Positions 7,777 to 16,529 of a stretch of 64,000 nt of DNA are shown in pieces. The notes beneath the pieces were generated by a model, which searched no databases, was not told where the DNA came from, and saw only the letters and a program-made list of their open reading frames with translations. Numbering within the stretch: position 1 is the first letter of the stretch; each line of letters starts with the position of its first letter. The translations under genes were made by a program, and so were the position numbers. The stretch is from contig CANMVA010000001.1 of the NCBI GenBank assembly GCA_947501355.1, positions 1,186,001 through 1,250,000 of the forward strand. Reading direction: 5' to 3'. The DNA comes from an uncultured Paracoccaceae bacterium (GTDB lineage: Bacteria; Pseudomonadota; Alphaproteobacteria; Rhodobacterales; Rhodobacteraceae).

Positions 7777-10167
7777 CTATTTCCGGCGCTTCGCCCGAAG
7801 CGTCGGATCGGCCCGCGTCGGGTCCTCTGGCCACGGGTGTTTCGGATAGCGCCCGCGCATATCCTTGCGCACATCGGCGTAGCTTGAGGCCCAAAAACCC
7901 GGGATATCCATCGTCGTCTGTAAGGGTCGCCCCGCTGGCGACAAAAGCGTCACCCGCAGCGGCTGCCGCCCGACTATTGGGTGCGCGGTCACGCCAAACA
8001 TCTCTTGTAGACGCAGCGCGATTTCCGGGGCCGCGCCGCTATAATCAATCGGCACTTTACGTCCCAGCGGCGTCTCAAACGCCGCCGGAGCCGCCTGATC
8101 GAGCCGTTGCGTTTGCGCCCAATCCAACATGGCTCGCAGCGCAGGTAGGATGTCGAAGCTCCGCCACTGCGCCTCTGTCTTGACGCCCGCCAGATGCGGC
8201 AGCAGCCAGTCCTCCAGCGCCGCCATCAAGGCGGGTTCTGACAAGTCCGGCAGATCGTCCAACAAAGCGACCCGCGCCTGAAACCGTCGCGCCGCCTCGG
8301 ACCAGACCAGGCCCAGATCGCGGACCCCGTCCAGCATTGCGCGCGCGATATCGTCGTCTGGCGCGTCTTTCCAAAGCTGATCGCTCAGCGCGATGGCCCC
8401 CAGTTTTTCCTGAACGCGGGCCACCACCCGACGCTCCCGTTTGGACCAATGGCACAGTTCCTCGACCTCAATCTGCGCGCCAAAGAGCCCCCGCACGACG
8501 CTTTCGGAAATCGCGACCGCTTGCCGGATCCGTGCCTCCCGCGCGTCGCCGTCCAGATCGGTCGCCACGATCAGCCGTTGCCCGGCCAGCGGATCGGCAT
8601 CGTCGAAAAACGCGCCTTTCCCGCCTGACAGCAAATAGCGCGGCGCCTCGCCCTTGCGCCTTAGTCCAATGCGATCCGGGTAAGCCAGCGCCGCCATCTC
8701 GGCCACGTCCAACCCCGCGCTGTCCGGGGCCGTGCGCGCCAGCCGCTTCGCCTCTGCACACACGCGCTCAATCACGCCGCGATTGGCGTCTGCGGGCGGG
8801 GAGGCCACCGCCTTCACCCGCGCCATCAGGTCCGAGGACCGAGATTTCAGCGGATCACGCTCCGCCAACAAGGCCGCCAAAACAGCCGCATCCTTGCCCG
8901 CCACGGTCAGCATATGGCCCAAGCGCGGGTGCAGCGGCAGGGCTGCCAACGCGCGCCCATGATCGGTGATCCGGTTTGCCTCATCCAGCGCGCCCAGCAT
9001 CCGCAGCAGGTCCTGTGCCTCTTCAAAGGCCCGCGCGGGCGGGGCGGTCAGAAACGCCAGATCACCGGGGGCCGCGCCCCAAAGCGCCAGTTCCAAGACC
9101 AGCCCCGTCAGGTCCGCCGCCTCGATCTCGGCTGGGGGAAAGGCCAGCAATCCGCCGTCCTCCCCCTTGGTCCAGAGCTTGTAGCAGACCCCTTCCGCAA
9201 CACGCCCCGCGCGGCCTGCGCGTTGCACCGCTTCGGCCTTTGTCACCCGTTCCGTGACCAGCCGCGACATGCCCGAGTTCGGATCAAACCGCGCTCGCCG
9301 CGCGCGGCCCCCATCCACCACCACGCGGATGTCAGGGATCGTCAAAGACGTCTCAGCAATCGACGTGGCGAGCACGATCTTGCGGCGCTCCGAGGGCCCA
9401 ATGGACGCGCATTGGGCTTTGAAGTCCATCGCCCCAAACAAGGGCCGCACATCGCAGTCGGGCAGCTTCAACGCCGCTTCGACCCGTCGGATCTCGCCCT
9501 CACCGGGGAGGAACACCAGGATCCCGCCTTCGGTTTCGGCCACCGCCTGTTCAATCAACCCGGCGACGGCTGCCTCATACCGCACCGCCTGGCCCACGGG
9601 CCGCTCTAGCCAGCGCGTCTCAACTGGAAAGCTGCGCCCTTCTGAGGTCACAATCGGCGCGCCCATCATGGCTGCGACCGGTTCGGCATCCAGCGTGGCC
9701 GACATGATCAACACGACCAAGTCCTCTCGCAAAACCCCGCGCACTTCCCAGACCAGGGCGAGCCCTAAATCCGCGTTCAACGACCGCTCGTGAAACTCGT
9801 CAAAGATCACCGCACCGACGCCTTTCAGCGCAGGATCGCTCTGGATCATGCGCGTCAGGATGCCCTCGGTCACCACCTCAATCCGCGTGGTTTTCGAGAC
9901 CTTAGCCTCGCCGCGCATCCGATACCCCACGGTTTCCCCGACGCGCTCGCCTAGCGTCTGCGCCATGCGCTCCGCGGCAGCCCGCGCAGCCAATCTCCGG
10001 GGCTCCAGCATCAGAATACGACCCTGACATAGCCCAGCCTCCAGTAAGGCCAGCGGGACACGGGTCGTTTTACCAGCGCCCGGAGGCGCTTGCAGAACCG
10101 CAGAACGCGACCGCTCCAAGGCAGCGATCAGATCGGGCAGGGCGTCGTCGATGGGCAGCGCGGTCAT
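7777..10167 (-). CDS. hrpB: ATP-dependent helicase HrpB
   Basis: A 796-residue DEAH-box helicase of the HrpB family. The helicase core shows Walker A APPGAGKTTRVPL (about residues 28-40), motif II IFDEFHERS, motif III MSATLD and motif VI QRAGRAGRV. These are followed by the HA2-like region and the HrpB-specific C-terminal domain, with PIDYSGAAPEI and a terminal YPKHPWPEDP block. The ATG at 10167 is chosen because the conserved protein starts at MTALPIDDALPD; the frame is open for 34 more codons upstream. The cellular role of HrpB is poorly defined (RNA helicase). It is transcribed divergently from the meaB gene. Confidence 0.93.
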   Translation of the reverse strand: MTALPIDDALPDLIAALERSRSAVLQAPPGAGKTTRVPLALLEAGLCQGRILMLEPRRLAARAAAERMAQTLGERVGETVGYRMRGEAKVSKTTRIEVVTEGILTRMIQSDPALKGVGAVIFDEFHERSLNADLGLALVWEVRGVLREDLVVLIMSATLDAEPVAAMMGAPIVTSEGRSFPVETRWLERPVGQAVRYEAAVAGLIEQAVAETEGGILVFLPGEGEIRRVEAALKLPDCDVRPLFGAMDFKAQCASIGPSERRKIVLATSIAETSLTIPDIRVVVDGGRARRARFDPNSGMSRLVTERVTKAEAVQRAGRAGRVAEGVCYKLWTKGEDGGLLAFPPAEIEAADLTGLVLELALWGAAPGDLAFLTAPPARAFEEAQDLLRMLGALDEANRITDHGRALAALPLHPRLGHMLTVAGKDAAVLAALLAERDPLKSRSSDLMARVKAVASPPADANRGVIERVCAEAKRLARTAPDSAGLDVAEMAALAYPDRIGLRRKGEAPRYLLSGGKGAFFDDADPLAGQRLIVATDLDGDAREARIRQAVAISESVVRGLFGAQIEVEELCHWSKRERRVVARVQEKLGAIALSDQLWKDAPDDDIARAMLDGVRDLGLVWSEAARRFQARVALLDDLPDLSEPALMAALEDWLLPHLAGVKTEAQWRSFDILPALRAMLDWAQTQRLDQAAPAAFETPLGRKVPIDYSGAAPEIALRLQEMFGVTAHPIVGRQPLRVTLLSPAGRPLQTTMDIPGFWASSYADVRKDMRGRYPKHPWPEDPTRADPTLRAKRRK

Positions 10168-10258
10168 GGCGCTGGTTATGCGCGCAAACCCACCGCCAAA
10201 CCACGGCTTTTTTCGCAAAGCGCTGGACGGCGCGCGCGACGCGGTGCAGAAAACCCCC

Positions 10259-11236
10259 ATGGAAACCAAGACCCTTGCCGAAGGCGTGATCGCCGCCGAC
10301 CGCCGTGCTCTGGCCCGCGCGATTACGCTGATCGAAAGCGGGCGCGCGGATCATCGTGCGGAGGCTGACGCGCTGGTGGCAGAGGTCTCGAAAGCGGGGC
10401 GTCAAGCGCTGCGGATTGGCTTATCCGGCACACCCGGCGTTGGCAAATCCACCTTCATCGAAGCCTTCGGCATGATGTTGACCGCGCAAGGGCTGCGCGT
10501 CGCCGTGCTGGCGGTCGATCCAAGCTCGGCCCGTTCCGGCGGCTCGATCCTGGGCGACAAAACGCGGATGGAGCGTCTCTCGCGCGACCCCAACGCCTTC
10601 ATCCGACCCTCCCCCAGCCAGACCCATCTGGGCGGCGTGGCGCGCCGCACTCGCGAAGCGGTCAGCCTGTGCGAAGCCGCCGGGTTTGACGTGGTTCTGA
10701 TCGAAACCGTCGGCGTTGGCCAATCGGAGACCGTTGTCGCGCAGATGTCGGACCTGTTCGTTCTGCTTCTGGCCCCGGCGGGCGGGGATGAGTTGCAAGG
10801 CGTAAAACGCGGCATCATGGAGATGGCCGATCTGATCCTGATCAACAAGGCTGATGGCGATCTCAAACCCGCTGCCACCCGCACCTGCGCTGACTATACC
10901 GGCGCGCTGCGGTTGCTGCGCAAACGCCCACAGGATCCGCAGGATTTTCCCAAGGCGATGATGGTTTCGGCCCTGCACGAGGATGGCCTTGCGACGGTTT
11001 GGACGGAAATGCAGGCTTTGGCCGATTGGCGTCGCGAAACGGGTCATTGGGACGCCGCGCGTGCAGGTCAGGCGGTGTACTGGTTCGAGGAAGCGGTGCG
11101 CAACGGGTTGCTTGCACAACTGACCGAGAATGCAGAGTTGGCTGGCCGCATGGCCGATCTGCGCGACAAGGTCGCCGCAGGGCACGTCACCGTCGGCACC
11201 GCCGCGCGCGATATTCTGAGCAAGCTGAACCTCTGA
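10259..11236 (+). CDS. meaB: Methylmalonyl-CoA mutase-associated GTPase MeaB
   Basis: A 325-residue P-loop GTPase of the MeaB/ArgK (YgfD) family, which guards and reactivates adenosylcobalamin-dependent methylmalonyl-CoA mutase. Walker A is GLSGTPGVGKSTFIEA, followed by AVLAVDPSSARSGGSILGDKTRM, the VLIETVGVGQSE switch region, and the base-recognition motif LINKADGDL. The C-terminal dimerisation arm is present. The start at 10259 is the first residue of the conserved sequence; an upstream in-frame extension overlaps hrpB and is not conserved-looking. Its partner mutase is not in the window, but prpE at 38.4 kb acts in the same propionate route. Confidence 0.93.
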   Translation: METKTLAEGVIAADRRALARAITLIESGRADHRAEADALVAEVSKAGRQALRIGLSGTPGVGKSTFIEAFGMMLTAQGLRVAVLAVDPSSARSGGSILGDKTRMERLSRDPNAFIRPSPSQTHLGGVARRTREAVSLCEAAGFDVVLIETVGVGQSETVVAQMSDLFVLLLAPAGGDELQGVKRGIMEMADLILINKADGDLKPAATRTCADYTGALRLLRKRPQDPQDFPKAMMVSALHEDGLATVWTEMQALADWRRETGHWDAARAGQAVYWFEEAVRNGLLAQLTENAELAGRMADLRDKVAAGHVTVGTAARDILSKLNL

Positions 11237-11485
11237 CTGGACCAAACGGGTTTTTGCTAGTGGCTGATATCAAAAGGTCGGAGAAGTCCGGTCAGGCCCC
11301 GCACGCGTAGGACATACACGCACAAATCCGGTAAAATCCGGGGATGAATCGCTTGACGGGCGCTGGAAATGGTTTTAGGTCAGCCGGACTGAATTCGGGG
11401 CCTTGCCAACGCAGGGCTCATTTTGTTTGAGAGCGCCGCGGATGCAAGGGGTATCCGAGAGGCCCAAAAAGATCGAGGAAGTGCT

Positions 11486-11785
11486 ATGTCGCGCCGTTGT
11501 GAACTGACCGGAAAAGGCCCGATGACTGGCAACAATGTCAGCCACGCCAAGAACCGTACCCGTCGCCGGTTCCTGCCCAACCTGAACGACACCACGCTCC
11601 AGTCCGAAATTCTGGGCCGTGGCTTCAAGCTGCGCATCTCGGCAGCAGCCCTGCGGACGGTAGATCACCGCGGTGGCCTGGACGGCTTCATGGCGAAAGC
11701 CAAGGATGACGAGCTGTCGGCAAACGCGCTGAAAATCAAGAAAGACATCGCGAAAGCGAAAGCGGCTGGCGAAACCGCCATCTGA
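11486..11785 (+). CDS. rpmB: 50S ribosomal protein L28
   Basis: A 99-residue basic protein starting [20 protein letters not shown] with the conserved [13 protein letters not shown] block, diagnostic of ribosomal protein L28 of the large subunit. GAGGAAG lies six bases before the ATG. The gene is monocistronic: 249 nt of non-coding sequence lies upstream and a stem-loop terminator downstream. A possible sigma-70-like promoter (TTGACG at about 11352) sits in the upstream gap. Confidence 0.97.
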   Translation: MSRRCELTGKGPMTGNNVSHAKNRTRRRFLPNLNDTTLQSEILGRGFKLRISAAALRTVDHRGGLDGFMAKAKDDELSANALKIKKDIAKAKAAGETAI

Positions 11786-11812
11786 TCTTTTCGATCTTTT
11801 TTGCAAGATTTT

Positions 11813-11849
11813 CGGGCTCCGTCTTTACAGGCGGAGCCCGTGTCGTTTT
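11813..11849 (+). terminator. Intrinsic terminator after rpmB
   Basis: Perfect nine-base arms CGGGCTCCG and CGGAGCCCG with a ten-base loop, followed a few bases later by GTTTT. It lies 28 nt after the rpmB stop codon, in the correct orientation. Confidence 0.65.
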
Positions 11850-11890
11850 GGCGCTTGGATTGCCTGGCGCGCGGGCATAGGTATCGCAGT

Positions 11891-12235
11891 ATGACGACGC
11901 TGACCCGCCTCATGACCCCGCTTCTGGTCGCCCTGATGGTGCTGACCTCGGCCAGCTTGGCCGTGGCGCGCGCCGCACCCGACGCGACAGGTCAGATGGT
12001 GCTGTGCACAGGCTCCGGTCCGGTGGTTGTCCATTTCGATGAAGACGGCGACCCGGTCGGCGCGCCGCATTACTGCCCGGACTGCGCGATGACCTTGTTG
12101 GCCGCTGTCGCTGGGCATGCGCCCGTGGCCGCGCGCGTTGCCCCGGCAAAGCCGGTCCGCTTTGAAGCCGCAGACATATTGGCCCGACTGACGCAGGCCC
12201 GTATCGCACAGGCGCGCGGTCCGCCCTTGGGCTGA
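11891..12235 (+). CDS. DUF2946-like small secreted protein, probable copper-associated
   Basis: A 114-residue protein with a signal peptide (TPLLVALMVLTSASLAVARA) and a mature part with CTGSGPVVVHFD and a conserved PHYCPDCAM motif containing a Cys-x-x-Cys pair. These features match the small DUF2946-type proteins that travel with periplasmic copper-handling genes. Its immediate downstream neighbour is a PCuAC copper chaperone gene (42 nt away), which supports a role in copper delivery, perhaps for cytochrome oxidase assembly. The family assignment is by pattern and is moderately certain; biochemical function is unknown. Confidence 0.65.
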   Translation: MTTLTRLMTPLLVALMVLTSASLAVARAAPDATGQMVLCTGSGPVVVHFDEDGDPVGAPHYCPDCAMTLLAAVAGHAPVAARVAPAKPVRFEAADILARLTQARIAQARGPPLG

Positions 12236-12277
12236 AATTTCCCTAACACTTTGAAATTTCAAACCAAGGAGACGGAT

Positions 12278-12781
12278 ATGTCTTTGAAAACCACTCTGCT
12301 GGCGGCTGTTGCCGCAACTGCGTTCGCCCTGCCCGCCACAGCCGACATGGCCAAGATCATGGTCGATGACCCCTATGCTCGCTCGGCCACGTCGATGGCC
12401 AAATCCGGCGCGGCTTTCATGGGAATCACCAACCATTCCGATGAGGATGACCGCCTTGTGTCGGCATCTTCTGACGTCGCTCAGCGGGTTGAGTTACACA
12501 CCCATCTTGAGGACGCAAACGGCGTCATGCGGATGGTCGAGGTCGAGGAAGGCTTCGAGATCGCGGCGGGCGAGACGACCCTGCTCAAGCGCGGTGGCAA
12601 GCATGTGATGTTCATGGGACTCAACGCGCCGTTCGAGCAAGGCGAGATGATCGACGTCACGCTGACCTTCGAGAAGGCAGGCGATGTTCAGGTGCAGATC
12701 CCCGTCGATCTCGAGCGCCAGCCGGAAGACGGCGCCCATGGGGGGCATGGCGATCACAGCCACGGCAGCCACGACCACTAA
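12278..12781 (+). CDS. Periplasmic copper chaperone PCu(A)C
   Basis: A 167-residue secreted protein with a signal peptide (residues 1-22, ending PATADM). It carries the PCuAC copper(I) site: His74/His76 and Met84/Met86, then His109 and Met111 in KHVMFMGL. The C-terminus is a His-rich tail (HGGHGDHSHGSHDH) that can bind additional Cu(II), as found in several PCuAC proteins. The family delivers copper to the CuA site of cytochrome c oxidase, together with Sco proteins. AAGGAG lies seven bases before the chosen ATG. The gene follows the DUF2946-like gene and probably forms a two-gene copper operon. Confidence 0.9.
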   Translation: MSLKTTLLAAVAATAFALPATADMAKIMVDDPYARSATSMAKSGAAFMGITNHSDEDDRLVSASSDVAQRVELHTHLEDANGVMRMVEVEEGFEIAAGETTLLKRGGKHVMFMGLNAPFEQGEMIDVTLTFEKAGDVQVQIPVDLERQPEDGAHGGHGDHSHGSHDH

Positions 12782-12858
12782 GAGCCTTCTCCTTCAAGCG
12801 GGCTAAACCCCGCCACTCATGCGAACGCGGGCCGGGCCTTTCAGGGGCCGGCCTTCGC

Positions 12859-13548
12859 TTATGGCCCGGTCAGTTCCTTGACCCAGGCCGGCACGGTTTG
12901 TGTCGCAGGGCCAAAGCGCGTCTGGGCGAAATGCGACACGGTTGAAGAGGGCGCGAGGTTCAACTCGATCGTGTCCGCCCCGCTGGCATTGGCGTGCTGC
13001 ACGAAGCCTGCCGCCGGGTAGACCTCCCCGCTGGTGCCTATGGCTGCGAAGAGGTCACACTCGCTCAGATGGGCGTAAATCTCGTCCATCTGATAGGGCA
13101 TCTCCCCGAACCAGACGATATCAGGGCGCGTGGCGGGACGCGCGCAATTGGGGCAGGGGTCATTGGGCTGCGTTTCCAGCGGCGAGGGCCAGCGATGCCC
13201 GCACGCCGCACAGAGCGATCCAGCCAAAGACCCGTGCATATGGAGCGTCTCGGCCCCGCCGCGTTCATGCAGATCGTCGACATTCTGCGTGACCAGGATC
13301 ACCTCGCCCTCAAAGGATTTCTGCAGCTCTGCCAAGGCCGTATGCGCGGCATTGGGCGCGGCCTTCTCGCTTTCGGCGCGGCGCATGTTGTAGAAATCAT
13401 GCACCAGCTTGGGGTTGGCTTCAAAGCCCTCAGGCGTCGCCACATCCTCGATCCGGTGCTGTGCCCAGAGCCCGTTTTCATCGCGAAAGGTGCCCAACCC
13501 GCTTTCGGCGGAAATGCCTGCTCCGGTGAGAATCACGATCTTGTTCAT
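12859..13548 (-). CDS. cobB: NAD-dependent protein deacylase (Sir2/CobB, SIRT5-like)
   Basis: A 229-residue class III sirtuin. Visible motifs are the NAD site LTGAGISAESGLGTFRD, the TQNVDDLH motif with catalytic His105 in LHMHGS, and four zinc ligands Cys113, Cys116, Cys132 and Cys135. Tyr53 and Arg56 form the YxxR pair (YNMRR) that marks SIRT5-type enzymes able to remove succinyl or malonyl groups. It removes acyl groups from lysines using NAD, so it is expected to reverse acetylation or succinylation of metabolic enzymes such as acyl-CoA synthetases. It is divergent from the tyrosine phosphatase gene. Confidence 0.93.
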   Translation of the reverse strand: MNKIVILTGAGISAESGLGTFRDENGLWAQHRIEDVATPEGFEANPKLVHDFYNMRRAESEKAAPNAAHTALAELQKSFEGEVILVTQNVDDLHERGGAETLHMHGSLAGSLCAACGHRWPSPLETQPNDPCPNCARPATRPDIVWFGEMPYQMDEIYAHLSECDLFAAIGTSGEVYPAAGFVQHANASGADTIELNLAPSSTVSHFAQTRFGPATQTVPAWVKELTGP

Positions 13549-13575
13549 GGCTGCCCTTTCGCGGATATTGCCTGC

Positions 13576-14019
13576 ATGACCCAGCGTATCCTCTTTGTCT
13601 GCCTTGGCAATATCTGCCGCTCACCCGCCGCAGAAGGCGTGGTGCGCATACTGATCCCCGAGGTTGCGACAGACAGCGCGGGCACATCGGGCTGGCATGT
13701 GGGTGATCCACCCTACGGGCCGATGCAAAAGGCTGCGATCCGGCGCGGGGTCGATCTGTCAGACCTGCGCGCGCGGGCGTTTTCAGAGCAGGATTTCCAC
13801 GATTTCGATCTGATTATCGGTATGGATGCCGAGAATATAGCCAATATCGAAGCGCTCCGCCCCGCAGATAACACCACGCCGGTTCAGGTCTTTACCGACT
13901 ACGCGAACGGGCCGGAGACCTACGTCCCCGACCCGTATTACACGCGCGATTTTGAAGGTGCTCTGGATTTGATTGAGCGGTGTGCCGAAGGGCTCAAGGA
14001 TCAGCTGCGGCGGCAGTAA
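13576..14019 (+). CDS. Low-molecular-weight protein-tyrosine phosphatase
   Basis: A 147-residue LMW-PTP with the intact P-loop CLGNICRS (Cys9 nucleophile, Arg15) and the general-acid loop DPYY. The ATG at 13576 begins the conserved sequence; the longer open frame upstream is antisense to cobB and is not part of the gene. The fold also includes arsenate reductases, but the sequence around the P-loop and the DPYY motif favour a phosphatase. Such enzymes dephosphorylate tyrosine residues, often on polysaccharide-export kinases; no such kinase is nearby. Confidence 0.92.
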   Translation: MTQRILFVCLGNICRSPAAEGVVRILIPEVATDSAGTSGWHVGDPPYGPMQKAAIRRGVDLSDLRARAFSEQDFHDFDLIIGMDAENIANIEALRPADNTTPVQVFTDYANGPETYVPDPYYTRDFEGALDLIERCAEGLKDQLRRQ

Positions 14020-14318
14020 GTCTCTGCCGTCGAGCCGAAAGCGCGGTATTTCTTCCAAAAAACCTCATGGCTGCGGCGATCCGACTGGCGGATTTCCTGT
14101 GCCTTGTGAGGGTCCTTGAAGAAGCTCGCTGCAAGGCGCTGATCTCCGCGCGACAAATGCGTGTTCGCGGCTTTTTGGATGCAATTGCACAAGCTGCGCG
14201 AGGCCGCTTTGCGGTCCGATTGCAGACAGGCCCGCGTGATCGGCCCTGCCTCGGCAAAACTAGCAAATACGGGGGTGGAGAGCGCGACAAGCACCGTAAG
14301 AATAGTCAGATATTTCAT
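14001..14318 (-). CDS. Small secreted protein of unknown function
   Basis: A 105-residue protein with a signal peptide (residues 1-24, ending FAEAGP) and a mature part rich in Arg, Lys, Ser and Asp with three Cys (CLQSDRK, CNCIQ, YC). The pattern ITRACLQSDRKAASRSLC resembles a small family common in Rhodobacterales whose function is not established; transporter labels sometimes attached to it are not supported by anything seen here. The gene overlaps the LMW-PTP gene by 19 nt at its 3' end (convergent). Confidence 0.7.
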   Translation of the reverse strand: MKYLTILTVLVALSTPVFASFAEAGPITRACLQSDRKAASRSLCNCIQKAANTHLSRGDQRLAASFFKDPHKAQEIRQSDRRSHEVFWKKYRAFGSTAETYCRRS

Positions 14319-14444
14319 GTTTCTGCCTCGATCAAAGGGGCCGCCCAGATTGATCCGGTGTCTTGCCCAAAATCACTTCTGAGCAAGATTATGCCTTAAA
14401 TGCGAGGCCGTTTCAATTCCGTAGATCAGCGCTGGCTTTGAAAT

Positions 14445-14463
14445 GCCGCCCTACTCAGGCGGC
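14445..14463 (-). terminator. Stem-loop at the 3' end of the HAD-like gene
   Basis: Perfect six-base arms GCCGCC and GGCGGC with a seven-base loop that contains the HAD-gene stop codon. On the minus strand it is followed only by ATTTC, so termination is plausible but weak. Confidence 0.4.
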
Positions 14464-15126
14464 AACCTCTGCAGTCTCCAGAACCGACAGGTCAAGTCGG
14501 TCTGTCTGCACGCTAAAGGCATCGGGCACCGCATGATCGCGCGTGTTCTCGCCCATGAACGCGATGGGCCGCAAACCAGCCGCAACAGCAGCGGCCACGC
14601 CATCGGCGTTATCTTCGATGACAGCAATTTCATTGGCGGGCAGGCCCAGCTCAGCCATCACTTGGGTGTAGCATTCCGGGTCTGGCTTCGGCGCCGAGAC
14701 ATCGGCCCGGCTCATGATCCGGTCGAATATCTCGACAACGCCGGAACTGGCTGCCGCTTCGAGCACGGCATCGACATTGGCGCGTGACGTCGTGGTGATA
14801 AAGCCCAGCATGACGCCGTTTTCCCGTGCATAGCGAAGCGCCTCTGGCACTCCGGGCCGCAAAGGCAGGCGACCATTGATCAATGCGGTTTGAAAAAGGC
14901 GCGACTTTGTCTGATGGATTCGCCCGGCATCGACCTGCTCGCCCCGTTCCTGGCCGTAATTCATCACCCGGTCCGCGCCACCGGCGTCTTTGAGCATCTC
15001 GCGGTAGGCGTCGCGGTCCCAATGCCACTCCAAGCCGTGGGCTGCGAAAGCCATGTTGAATGCGTGGCGTTGAAGCTCGGAGGTTTCGATCAATGTCCCG
15101 ATTGATCCAAAAAGAAGTGCTTTCAT
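14455..15126 (-). CDS. HAD-like fold protein with degenerate catalytic motif I
   Basis: A 223-residue HAD-IA (CbbY/Gph-like) protein. Motif II (FITTTSRAN), motif III (PKPDPECY, lysine) and motif IV (VIEDNADGV) are present. Motif I reads LLFGSIGTL where active members have D-x-D-G-T, so both the nucleophile and the acid/base Asp are missing. The helical cap region (residues 15-80) is normal. It is therefore probably not a phosphatase by the usual mechanism. Similar GSIGT-type sequences seem recurrent in Rhodobacterales (recollection, not checked), which would argue against a pseudogene. Confidence 0.75.
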   Translation of the reverse strand: MKALLFGSIGTLIETSELQRHAFNMAFAAHGLEWHWDRDAYREMLKDAGGADRVMNYGQERGEQVDAGRIHQTKSRLFQTALINGRLPLRPGVPEALRYARENGVMLGFITTTSRANVDAVLEAAASSGVVEIFDRIMSRADVSAPKPDPECYTQVMAELGLPANEIAVIEDNADGVAAAVAAGLRPIAFMGENTRDHAVPDAFSVQTDRLDLSVLETAEVAA

Positions 15127-15182
15127 GGGTGTGGTCCTTCATACAAGCAGCGCCCGAAACCTGTCGGTGCAAAAGAGCAAGT

Positions 15183-15222
15183 CCCGAGCGAGGGTTTGGT
15201 TCCCGCTCGGGTGTCCTTTTTT
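15183..15222 (+). terminator. Terminator-like hairpin with U-tract on the plus strand
   Basis: Perfect arms CCCGAGCG and CGCTCGGG around a 13-base loop, followed after five bases by six T on the plus strand. Both flanking genes are on the minus strand, where the same hairpin is followed by a weaker ACTTGCTCTTTT, so it may also end the glycerophosphodiesterase transcript. Confidence 0.55.
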
Positions 15223-15269
15223 GCGACATTCTGGCGCAGTAGCTTCCGCTACTTAGACCACTCGGCGGC

Positions 15270-16484
15270 TCAGTCCAGACCCATGCAGCTTGCGTAATAG
15301 CTGACAGTGGCGGGCCAATCGCTGAAAATACCTGCGACGCCCACGTCTTGGGCCAGAACGTCGATCAGCTCATACATGACGCCGTCGCTGTTCGTGACCT
15401 CTTCGATTGTCTGGTAATACCAGCCGCCACCCGTGGTCAGCGGACCAGAGCGTTCGATCGTCCAGGTGATGATGTTCAGCCCTGCCGCCTTGGCCTGCTT
15501 GGCCCATTCAGACGGCACGATCTCGCCATTGTCGACCGCCACAAGGATCCAAGTGGGCGGCGCGATGAAGTTCACACCCAGCTCGGCATACTCCGCCAAG
15601 GGGCGCGGCCAGCTGGCGGGGTCTTGTGGGTCGAAAGCCTCTTCATTGTAGTGATCCACCAGATAGACGGCCTGCGCGCCGAACTCAGGCTCGTTCTCGA
15701 TCCAATAGAGCACATCATCCAGATTGAAGGACTGCGCCCAGACATCCGACGCCGGGATGCCCGCGGCCTTGTATTCATCAATCAGCTTTTGCGCATAATC
15801 CTTCTGGGAAAACCCATCAAACGGCATCTCCACGGAAGGCGTCTTCAGCTCAGGCGTGAATTTGGCACCAAGCGATTTGAAAAGCTCAATCGACTCCGCA
15901 TGGGTCATCAATGTGCCTTTTTCGGCTGAATACAGATCCGTGCGCCAGCCTGCGGTGCCGTCCATATACTCCTCAACCGTCGTGCCTTTGGAATTGGCGG
16001 CATCCATCTTGCCGTTCAGCGTCCGGTATTCGGCCAGCGTGACCTCGGACGTGCGACACTCGGCGACCGCATCCGTGTCACCAGAGGCAGGCGCGAAAGG
16101 CGTCACGCAGGTATTGGCCAAGGGCGAGGCCAGAATGTTCGTCGTCGTATGCAGATCGTTCTGCGCGTGGCGGCAGACCAGTTCCTTGTCCTTGGTAAAG
16201 GTCACGTCGCATTCCAGAATGCCCGCGCCCATCCGGGCTGCGGCCACATTGCTTTCCACGGTATGCTCGGGAAACTGCATCGGCGCGCCGCGATGCCCGA
16301 TGGAGAAATCGGTGCGCACAACATCCTGTCCCATGCAGGACATCAGCTTGTCCTTCAGTGGACTGGCTTCCATACGGTCAATCAGGTAGTAAGGGCGGGG
16401 GCCCATCTCGATCACATCGGCCATCGCGACCGCGCCGCCCATCACACATGCACCAGCAAAAAACAGGGTTTTCAAAGTCGTCAT
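15270..16484 (-). CDS. Periplasmic glycerophosphodiester phosphodiesterase family protein
   Basis: A 404-residue secreted GDPD-type enzyme with a signal peptide (residues 1-22, ending GAVAMADV). The catalytic signature IGHRGAP with the acid-base His, followed by the metal-binding E (FPEHTVESN) and [22 protein letters not shown], is intact. It hydrolyses glycerophosphodiesters to glycerol-3-phosphate and alcohols, releasing a phosphate source. It is long for the family (inserts around residues 130-200). A triple PHO-box-like repeat (16530-16558) lies upstream, so induction by phosphate starvation through PhoB is likely. Confidence 0.88.
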   Translation of the reverse strand: MTTLKTLFFAGACVMGGAVAMADVIEMGPRPYYLIDRMEASPLKDKLMSCMGQDVVRTDFSIGHRGAPMQFPEHTVESNVAAARMGAGILECDVTFTKDKELVCRHAQNDLHTTTNILASPLANTCVTPFAPASGDTDAVAECRTSEVTLAEYRTLNGKMDAANSKGTTVEEYMDGTAGWRTDLYSAEKGTLMTHAESIELFKSLGAKFTPELKTPSVEMPFDGFSQKDYAQKLIDEYKAAGIPASDVWAQSFNLDDVLYWIENEPEFGAQAVYLVDHYNEEAFDPQDPASWPRPLAEYAELGVNFIAPPTWILVAVDNGEIVPSEWAKQAKAAGLNIITWTIERSGPLTTGGGWYYQTIEEVTNSDGVMYELIDVLAQDVGVAGIFSDWPATVSYYASCMGLD

Positions 16485-16529
16485 CAGACATCCTCCAGGT
16501 TCGTCTGCGAGCCGTCGTGCAGAGACTTG

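Noticed and set aside
13576-14019. LMW-PTP as the missing arsenate reductase of the ars operon
   Set aside because: It is 8 kb away, has the DPYY general-acid loop of a phosphatase and no evidence of an arsenate-specific Cys arrangement.
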